Origin: Alloprevotella tannerae
GTDB lineage: Bacteria > Bacteroidota > Bacteroidia > Bacteroidales > Bacteroidaceae
Direction: 5' to 3'
Assembly: GCA_015259125.1 (NCBI GenBank)
Contig: JABZGR010000001.1
Span: 1 to 64,000 of the forward strand
DNA: 64,000 nucleotides
Under the pieces are notes generated by a model. That model ran no database searches. It was not told the origin of the DNA and saw only the letters and a list, made by a program, of their open reading frames with translations. Positions 58,331-64,000 of this stretch are shown here, one piece after another. Numbering within the stretch: position 1 is the stretch's first letter; the number at the start of each line of letters is the position of its first letter. The position numbers and the translations under genes are program-made.

Positions 58331-60331
58331 ATGAAACAACATTTAGTTAAACACAGTTATGCAGCGATCATCGCGCTGTTCATCGCCTTGTTTGCCCTGC
58401 CGGTGCAGGCGCAGAGTATCGCTAAACCAGCTCTCAAGAACAACAGTGGAGAAATGTCGATAGTCGGCAACAAAAACAAGAAGGCATCAGTCAAATCCTC
58501 CGAAACGCTTCCTTTGTTTGAAGATTTCGAAAGTGGTGAAATACCTGATGGGTGGACTGTGATAGACGCAAACAATGATGGAAAGAACTGGATGGTATTT
58601 AGCAATGAAAAAAATACTTGGGTGACACCCAAGTCGGGTAAATGTGTTATCGGTAGTTTCTCAGACGACGATGGAAATCTCGATCCTGACAACTATCTTA
58701 TATCTCCGAAGCTTTCCGGGGCAACCAGACTGACTTATTGGTTTTCTCTGAATACTAAATATCCTGATGATCGTTATCAGGTACTCGCATCGACTACCGG
58801 TAAGGATATCTCCGATTTCACGATAGTATTGAAAGACGAGAGACCTACCGGTCTGAAACCTATTAAGGATGGTTCGAAACAGTCAGAGTGGGTTAATCGC
58901 ACGCTGCAGCTGCCTGTCGGCACAAAATATATTGCGTTCAGACACTTCGACAGCAACAAGAGCGGGGAGGGCAATTACATTTTTCTGGACGATATAACGA
59001 TAGATGATAAAGCAATAAACTATGATCTTTGGATTGCCGGCAAGCAGGTAACCTCTGACAACTGCAAAGATCTTGCTGAATTTGAAGGCGTAAGCGGAAT
59101 CGTGATATACGATCCACAATCCAACATTCTTACGTTGGAAAACGCCATCATCGATACAACATCTCCAAATGCCATCGATTCGAGGATCGACAACTTAACG
59201 ATAAACCTTATTGGTACGAACAGGCTGGTTACTGCCAATACTTCAACGCTCCGCATCACAAAACCATTGACCATTACCGGCGGCGGCACGCTCAATGTAA
59301 ATAGCCTGTCAAGTTGCGGGATCTTAGTCATTCATACTGATCTTACGATTACCGACTGTATTGTAACTGCCGTGGGACACGAAGGTATTACGGGAGCATA
59401 TGATTCTGGTGCAAAGTTACTTATCAGAAACGCTACGGTAACAGCAGAGGGGGGAAACGGCTCTATCAGCGACTTCGCATCACTCACGCTGGAAGGTTGC
59501 GCCATCACGCAGCCGGCGGGCGCTGCGTTTGACCCCTCTCAGAATGCTGTCGTACTCAATGGAGAGATGGTAACGAGCGAGGTGGTGATTACTCCTCAAT
59601 CTACGGATTACGATCTTCAGATTTGCGGCACGCAGGTAACTCCAGACAACTGCGGCGACCTCACCATTTTTGACGGAGTAAGTGGAACGGTGAAGTATGA
59701 CCCAACCAATAAAGTTCTTACGCTGAAGGATGCCATCATCAGTTCAACAACCACAAATGCCATCGTTTCAAACATCGACGGTTTGACTATAAACGTCATT
59801 GGCACAAACAGCCTGACAACTACAGACAAAGCTACGATCAGCTTCAGAAGTCCGCTGACCATTACCGGCGGCGGCACGCTTAATGCGAAAAGCGGGTCAG
59901 ACTGTGCTGTCTATGCAAATGAAACCAACCTCACCATCAACAACTGCATCGTGAACGCTGAGAGTCGCGCGTATGCCATTGCCGGAAATGACGGCACGCG
60001 CGAAACGCTGACGATCAATAATGCGATGGTCACGGCAGAAGGAAAAGAAAATGGCTCTATCTGCGACTTTGCCAATGTTGTGCTGGTGGGCTGCGACATT
60101 CTTCAACCGACGGGTGCCGCGTTTGATGCGGATTTACGCGGTATTGCACTCAATGGCGCAATTGTCAAGAGCAAAGTGATCATTGGCGACCCATCAAGCA
60201 TCCATACGCCAACCATCGACAACGCTGCCAAGCAAGGCATCTATACGCTCAGCGGCGTGAAGCTCAACAGTAAAGTAGAAGATCTGCCGAGGGGTATCTA
60301 TATTGTCAATGGCAAGAAAGTGGTGAAGTAA
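58331..60331 (+). CDS. large secreted adhesin-like protein (choice-of-anchor J domain, two ~196-residue repeats, sorting-type tail)
   Basis: 666 residues. Signal peptide AAIIALFIALFALPVQAQ. Residues ~60-228 resemble the cleaved-adhesin/choice-of-anchor J domain of gingipain haemagglutinin regions: FEDFESGEIPDGWTVIDAN, DNYLISPKLSGATRLTYWFS, YIAFRHFD..., FLDDITIDD. Two repeats follow, starting YDLWIAGKQVTSDNC (residue 231) and YDLQICGTQVTPDNC (residue 427), each with GVSG.V.YDP, LTLE/KDAII and PLTITGGGTLN, a beta-helix-like pattern. The end, YTLSGVKLNSKVEDLPRGIY + IVNGKKVVK, is the sorting-type tail also seen at 26493. Probably surface displayed or released, and binding host or polymer ligands. 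Confidence 0.8.
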   Translation: MKQHLVKHSYAAIIALFIALFALPVQAQSIAKPALKNNSGEMSIVGNKNKKASVKSSETLPLFEDFESGEIPDGWTVIDANNDGKNWMVFSNEKNTWVTPKSGKCVIGSFSDDDGNLDPDNYLISPKLSGATRLTYWFSLNTKYPDDRYQVLASTTGKDISDFTIVLKDERPTGLKPIKDGSKQSEWVNRTLQLPVGTKYIAFRHFDSNKSGEGNYIFLDDITIDDKAINYDLWIAGKQVTSDNCKDLAEFEGVSGIVIYDPQSNILTLENAIIDTTSPNAIDSRIDNLTINLIGTNRLVTANTSTLRITKPLTITGGGTLNVNSLSSCGILVIHTDLTITDCIVTAVGHEGITGAYDSGAKLLIRNATVTAEGGNGSISDFASLTLEGCAITQPAGAAFDPSQNAVVLNGEMVTSEVVITPQSTDYDLQICGTQVTPDNCGDLTIFDGVSGTVKYDPTNKVLTLKDAIISSTTTNAIVSNIDGLTINVIGTNSLTTTDKATISFRSPLTITGGGTLNAKSGSDCAVYANETNLTINNCIVNAESRAYAIAGNDGTRETLTINNAMVTAEGKENGSICDFANVVLVGCDILQPTGAAFDADLRGIALNGAIVKSKVIIGDPSSIHTPTIDNAAKQGIYTLSGVKLNSKVEDLPRGIYIVNGKKVVK

Positions 60332-60375
60332 GTTAATCGTTGTAGGGATCATAATCAGCAACTACAACAAGCAAG

Positions 60376-60417
60376 TAAAGTCTTCCGCCCCTCAAGCATA
60401 GGGAGCGGAAGGCTTTA
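60376..60417. terminator. hairpin after the adhesin-like gene
   Basis: TAAAGTCTTCCGC pairs with GCGGAAGGCTTTA (one mismatch region); no strong T-tract. Confidence 0.55.
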
Positions 60418-60528
60418 CCATTGATGCTATCTTTACAACAATCCGGACAGCTATATATATATTGTGTCGGCAGCGAAGTGGACCGCAATATTTAAGGCGC
60501 AATATACGCCTGTACGAAACGAAAATGA

Positions 60529-60536
60529 TAAATTTG
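60529..60536 (+). promoter_or_regulatory. -7 element of floA
   Basis: TAAATTTG, 29 bp before the ATG at 60566. Confidence 0.6.
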
Positions 60537-60565
60537 CAACATCATCAATACTTATCTTTCTTACT

Positions 60566-61582
60566 ATGGTAGACTTCCCTTTAATTAACATCATCATTGC
60601 GGTCGGCGTAGTCGTACTGCTAAGCATTTTCTTCCATTTTGTGCCTTTTTTCCTTTGGCTGAGTGCAAAGGTATCGGGCGTAAAAGTATCGCTGATCCAA
60701 CTCTTTTTGATGCGCATCCGTAACGTGCCGCCTTCGGTTATCGTGCCGAGCCTCATCGAAGCGCACAAGGCCGGTTTGGGCTATATTACGCGCGACAATC
60801 TCGAAGCTCATTTTATGACGGGCGGGCATGTGCAGCGCGTTGTCCACGCTTTGGTGTCAGCCTCTAAAGCCAATATCGACCTTTCTTTTGAGAAAGCTAC
60901 GGCGATCGACTTAGCGGGGCGCGACGTCTTCGAAGCGGTGCAAACTTCCGTCAACCCGAAGGTGATCGATACGCCGCCCGTAGCCGCCGTGGCCAAGAAT
61001 GGTATTCAGCTCATCGCAAAAGCGCGCGTCACGGTGCGGGCCAACATCCAGCAACTCGTAGGCGGTGCGGGCGAAGATACGATTCTGGCGCGCGTAGGCG
61101 AAGGTATCGTCTCGAGCATCGGTTCTGCCGACTCTCACGAGCAGGTGTTGGAAAACCCCGATAGCATTTCCAAACTCGTATTGCGCAAGGGATTGGACGC
61201 CGGAACGGCTTTTGAGATCCTTTCGATTGATATTGCCGATATTGACGTGGGTAAAAACATCGGCGCGACGCTGCAAATGGACCAAGCCAACGCAGATAAA
61301 AACATTGCGCAGGCAAAGGCGGAAGAGCGCCGTGCGATGGCCGTGGCCACGGAGCAGGAAATGAAAGCGAAGGCGCAGGAAGCGCGCGCCGAGGTGATAC
61401 AAGCCGAAGCCGAAGTGCCCAAGGCATTGGCACAAGCCTTGCGCGAGGGCAATATGGGCGCGATGGATTATTACCGCCTCCAGAACCTGATTGGCGATAC
61501 CGATATGCGCGGCGCCATCAGCAAGTTTGCCAACAACAAGAGTGGCGCCGGCGATGTGCCGCCTACCATTCCTCGCAATTAA
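60566..61582 (+). CDS. floA: flotillin-like protein FloA
   Basis: 338 residues from the ATG at 60566; the frame to 60464 runs through the promoter. N-terminal membrane hairpin segment (IIIAVGVVVLLSIFFHFVPFFLWLSA), then the SPFH domain (NGIQLIAKARVTVRANIQQLVGGAGEDTILARVGEGIVSSIG) and a Glu/Ala-rich coiled coil (~250-300: QAKAEERRAMAVATEQEMKA). Ends with GAGDVPPTIPRN. FloA proteins organise functional membrane microdomains. Monocistronic, convergent with mdh. Confidence 0.92.
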   Translation: MVDFPLINIIIAVGVVVLLSIFFHFVPFFLWLSAKVSGVKVSLIQLFLMRIRNVPPSVIVPSLIEAHKAGLGYITRDNLEAHFMTGGHVQRVVHALVSASKANIDLSFEKATAIDLAGRDVFEAVQTSVNPKVIDTPPVAAVAKNGIQLIAKARVTVRANIQQLVGGAGEDTILARVGEGIVSSIGSADSHEQVLENPDSISKLVLRKGLDAGTAFEILSIDIADIDVGKNIGATLQMDQANADKNIAQAKAEERRAMAVATEQEMKAKAQEARAEVIQAEAEVPKALAQALREGNMGAMDYYRLQNLIGDTDMRGAISKFANNKSGAGDVPPTIPRN

Positions 61583-61625
61583 GTAAGCCTTTTGGCGTCA
61601 GCCGCGGCGCCAACCATACAGCCGA

Positions 61626-61683
61626 TGAGGCGACTTCCCGCAAGCACAGCGCAATGCTGCCGGAAGTCGCCTCATTTTCTTTT
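61626..61683 (+). terminator. terminator of floA
   Basis: 13-bp perfect stem TGAGGCGACTTCC / GGAAGTCGCCTCA followed by TTTTCTTTT. Confidence 0.85.
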
Positions 61684-61729
61684 ACTCCTGACGCCGAGCC
61701 GCATCATCATCACGCAGCAAAGCCGGACA

Positions 61730-61762
61730 AAAAACCTTCCCGACCGCAAGCAGTCGGGAAGG
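61730..61762 (-). terminator. terminator of mdh
   Basis: CCTTCCCGACTG / CAGTCGGGAAGG-type stem (loop CTTG), followed on the minus strand by six Ts. Confidence 0.8.
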
Positions 61763-61795
61763 CAACCATCTAAATCTAAAATCTAATATTTTGGA

Positions 61796-62797
61796 TTACT
61801 TCAAATTCGGGTTAATCTCGCCCCATTTTTCTACCGGAGGCATCACGCCGAGGCCGATCACCTCATCGCGCATATTGCAGAGGTGCTCGTAGCTCTTGCG
61901 AAGCTCAGCCATCTCTTCGGGCGTGCCGTGAATTTCTTCGTAAGCGCTGCCGTTCTTCGTGATCGTTGCTTCCATCGCCATCATAATATGGTCATAGCCT
62001 GCGAAGCTCACATAACGGCCTGCGGGCCAATTGAACGGTGCGCCGCCCATTGCAGCTTCGATCATACGAACGCTCACGTAAGCCGGACTTTGGAACGAAC
62101 TGCGGCCGCGCAGGTTGATGATATTTGCACCACCCTTGATCGTGCGCTGCTTGATTTCCTCCCATTTGTCAGCAGGCAGGCGATCCGTGCCGATCAAGTC
62201 GAGCAGCGGCGTGCCTTGAACCTTTGCCGTAGAAGCAAATACCGCCATCTGTTCGCCGTGACCACCATACGTGCGGCAACCGGTTACATCGCTTTGCGGC
62301 ACGTTGAAGTGCTTTGCCAATTCGCTTTGCAGGCGGATAGAATCAAGCGCTGCGAGCGTAGAAACTTGCGACGGCTTCAAGCCTGACCACAAAAGCGTAA
62401 CGAGACCGGTAATATCTGCCGGATTAAAGATAATCGTCACGTGTTTTACGTCCGGGCAATACGTCTTAATATCCTTACCAAGCTGTTCTGCCACTTCGGA
62501 ATTGCCTTTCAGCAAGTCCTCGCGCGTCATACCCTGCTTGCGCGGAGCGCCACCTGATGAGATAATATATTTCGCATCTGTCAATGCCTCTTTCGCATCT
62601 GTCGTAAACGTGAAGTTAACGCCCTCGAAACCGCAATGACGCATTTCTTCCGTGACGCCTTCGAGGCCCGGCTCGTAAACGTCATACAGGCAAATGTTTG
62701 GCGTGAGGTGAAGCATGGCCGCCGTCTGCGCCATGTTAGAACCGATCATCCCGGCAGCACCGACGATGGTCAACTTTTCATTCGTAAGGAAATTCAT
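61796..62797 (-). CDS. mdh: malate dehydrogenase
   Basis: 333 residues. NAD site TIVGAAGMIGSNMAQTAAM near the N-terminus, GAPRKQGMTREDLL, NPADITGLVTLLWSGLKPSQVSTLAALDS, and the catalytic His in GCRTYGGHGEQM. Interconverts malate and oxaloacetate in the TCA cycle or the reductive succinate route typical of anaerobic Bacteroidales. Length and motifs fit the lactate/malate dehydrogenase superfamily. Single gene with promoter and terminator. Confidence 0.93.
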   Translation of the reverse strand: MNFLTNEKLTIVGAAGMIGSNMAQTAAMLHLTPNICLYDVYEPGLEGVTEEMRHCGFEGVNFTFTTDAKEALTDAKYIISSGGAPRKQGMTREDLLKGNSEVAEQLGKDIKTYCPDVKHVTIIFNPADITGLVTLLWSGLKPSQVSTLAALDSIRLQSELAKHFNVPQSDVTGCRTYGGHGEQMAVFASTAKVQGTPLLDLIGTDRLPADKWEEIKQRTIKGGANIINLRGRSSFQSPAYVSVRMIEAAMGGAPFNWPAGRYVSFAGYDHIMMAMEATITKNGSAYEEIHGTPEEMAELRKSYEHLCNMRDEVIGLGVMPPVEKWGEINPNLK

Positions 62798-62870
62798 ATT
62801 GCTTTAATTAAAATGTAATGCTAAATAATCGACGCAAGCCGCTCGGCGGCAAGGTCGCAAATTGTTGTTG

Positions 62871-62878
62871 CAAAAATA
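62871..62878 (-). promoter_or_regulatory. -7 element of mdh
   Basis: TATTTTTG on the minus strand, about 74 bp before the start. Confidence 0.5.
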
Positions 62879-63417
62879 GCAAATAAAAAACTTTTTGGAA
62901 ATGAAAACGGGGCAAAAAGATGGGTAAAAAAACGACGCGCACCGCCCGATTTCTGTTTTACACCGAAGTGCAGCCGGTTTTGCCTCTTTTCCGTCGCCCG
63001 CGTGGGCTGAAAGCGAGGCGTCGACAGCTGTTTTTCTTGCTTCCGCCGCGTTTTCGCCAGCCTTTGCTCCTGATTTCTTTTTGCGAAAATGCACACACGA
63101 AGGCCTTACGCTAGGGCAACTTATTGTTTGCTGCCGCCAAACTATCGTTTGCTCCCACCAAACCATTGTTTGCCCCCACCAAACCATCGTTTGCTGCCGC
63201 CAAACAAAACGCAAGCGGCAGTAAAATATTGAAGGAAAAGGACTTGCAAGGGGCAGAATTGCAGCTACGCATCGGCAAACGGCAAAGACGCCGCGCGCCG
63301 TAAACGCGAAGCGCCGCCCAAAGAAACTACCGGCAAACGACCTTGCGAAGCGGGGCGCTGCAAAAGCATCTGTCAAGGTCTTTCTTCCGTTACCGCTTAT
63401 TTTTATTTTTTTATCGC
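62879..63417. other. divergent intergenic region mdh-dgt
   Basis: No gene supported; contains the 21-bp array at 63121-63206. Confidence 0.5.
63121..63206. repeat. 21-bp tandem array, ATCGTTTG family, site C
   Basis: Four units, for example ATCGTTTGCTCCCACCAAAC, ATTGTTTGCCCCCACCAAAC and ATCGTTTGCTGCCGCCAAAC. Each contains the inverted pair GTTTG...CAAAC. Confidence 0.8.
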
Positions 63418-63425
63418 TACCTTTG
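63418..63425 (+). promoter_or_regulatory. -7 element upstream of dgt
   Basis: TACCTTTG, giving a ~170-nt leader before the ATG at 63604. A 40-codon frame (63436-63558) lies in that leader; its status is unclear. Confidence 0.55.
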
Positions 63426-63603
63426 CCCTACGTCAATGGGCCGTGCAAATTCTGCACCGATGAGTGCCCACTGCATTGCGGCCTATGGCGCGACGGCCTG
63501 TGGTGGAGGCAACTCTGCGGCCGACCGAACGCACATCGGCAGGAAGCATCTCCGTTAGGAATATAAATAAGAAAACCGGGAGAGCCCTAAAGCGGAAAAC
63601 ACG

Positions 63604-64000
63604 ATGGAATGGAACCAACTTTTATCAGACCGACGCTTCGGTAAGGAATACGTAGCCAAATCTGCAGCCGAGCGGCGCACAGAGTTTCAGCGCGACTACG
63701 ATCGCCTGATCTTCTCAGCCGCCTTTCGACGTATGCAGAACAAGACGCAAGTGTTTCCCCTCCCCGGCAGCGTCTTCGTCCACAACCGCCTGACGCACAG
63801 TCTTGAAGTATCAAGCGTAGGGCGCAGTTTGGGCGCAGACGTGGCCGCCCTTTTACAGCAAAGAGATTCCGCAGCGGGAGAGCGCACACCGGAAGCTCTC
63901 GGTGCGATCGTCTCCGCCGCTTGTCTGGCCCACGATATGGGCAATCCGCCTTTCGGCCACAGCGGCGAGCGCGCCATACGCAGCTTTTTTGCCGAGGGGC
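63604..64000 (+). CDS. dgt: deoxyguanosinetriphosphate triphosphohydrolase (partial, cut by window end)
   Basis: The first 132 residues are present. MEWNQLLSDRRFGKE is followed by FQRDYDRLIFSAAFRRMQNKTQVFPL, VHNRLTHSLEVSSVGR and CLAHDMGNPPFGHSGE, the metal-binding H...HD residues of dGTPases. Hydrolyses dGTP to deoxyguanosine and triphosphate, shaping nucleotide pools and sometimes phage defence. The C-terminal two thirds lie outside the window. Confidence 0.92.
   Translation, partial: MEWNQLLSDRRFGKEYVAKSAAERRTEFQRDYDRLIFSAAFRRMQNKTQVFPLPGSVFVHNRLTHSLEVSSVGRSLGADVAALLQQRDSAAGERTPEALGAIVSAACLAHDMGNPPFGHSGERAIRSFFAEG

Noticed and set aside
62804..63376. 190-codon minus-strand frame with WWxQTMVW heptads
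   Set aside because: Again a 21-bp array read as protein; no domain, and it overlaps the mdh promoter.
63436..63558. 40-codon frame in the dgt leader
   Set aside because: Composition suggests chance coding; no ribosome-binding signal seen. Kept only as a remark in the promoter entry.
1..64000. tRNA or rRNA genes
   Set aside because: Intergenic regions were read for cloverleaf ends and rRNA-like segments; none was convincing.

Overview
The window looks like a chromosomal segment from a member of the Bacteroidales (Prevotellaceae or Porphyromonadaceae type) of roughly balanced GC content. Evidence for this is the repeated promoter -7 element TAnnTTTG (often with TTTG 19-20 bases upstream), fimbrillin-like lipoproteins, a PCMD-domain lipoprotein, an L-threonine dehydrogenase of the short epimerase type, SLC13 and GH3-type genes, and zinc-site-less sirtuin and bacterial glutaminyl cyclase variants of the kind seen in this order. 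No rRNA, tRNA or CRISPR array was seen.

Layout. 0-1.1 kb: a small lipoprotein gene between two 85-bp copies of an insertion-sequence end, next to a decayed IS1380-like transposase. 1.5-3.5 kb: small glycine-rich protein plus fimbrillin-like lipoprotein (minus strand). 3.9-4.7 kb: undecaprenyl-phosphate sugar transferase. 5.9-11.5 kb (plus): Lrp/AsnC regulator, DUF4491 membrane protein, a gamma-glutamyl hydrolase/M19 dipeptidase fusion, glutaminyl cyclase, SufE and a PagL-like lipid A deacylase. 11.5-13.5 kb: a repeat island. 13.6-17.5 kb (minus): four FKBP prolyl isomerases in a row, divergent from a sirtuin. 19-21.6 kb (minus): two glycosyltransferases and RecX. 22-23.9 kb: an SLC13 permease broken by one base. 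24.5-27.1 kb: PCMD lipoprotein, outer-membrane barrel and calycin-like protein. 27.3-29.5 kb: 7TM-HD phosphodiesterase. 30.1-31.6 kb: cysS. 31.9-36 kb: peroxide-defence cluster oxyR / sod-ahpC-ahpF. 36.5-38.9 kb: divergent kbl and tdh (threonine catabolism). 39.3-48.8 kb: a small lipoprotein followed by a five-gene surface locus (nuclease, fimbrillin-like protein, TonB-dependent receptor, DUF5689 protein, secreted endonuclease/phosphatase). 49-54.6 kb (minus): pdxB, then the gh3/Ig-like/DUF3108 operon. 54.9-57.1 kb: a second repeat island around an HU-like gene. 57.9-60.3 kb: small protein and a large secreted adhesin-like protein. 60.5-62.8 kb: FloA flotillin and malate dehydrogenase, convergent. 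63.6 kb to the end: dGTPase, cut by the window edge.

The most interesting coding unit is the 40.6-48.8 kb locus. It combines two exported nuclease-type enzymes with a TonB-dependent receptor and lipoproteins that share modules pairwise, which suggests (inference) a surface system for capturing, degrading and importing nucleic acids or nucleotide-like ligands. The most interesting non-coding signal is the dense population of intergenic repeats: about twelve copies of a ~110-bp three-hairpin element with compensating stem changes, and ten short arrays of about four 21-22-bp units lying only between transcription units.
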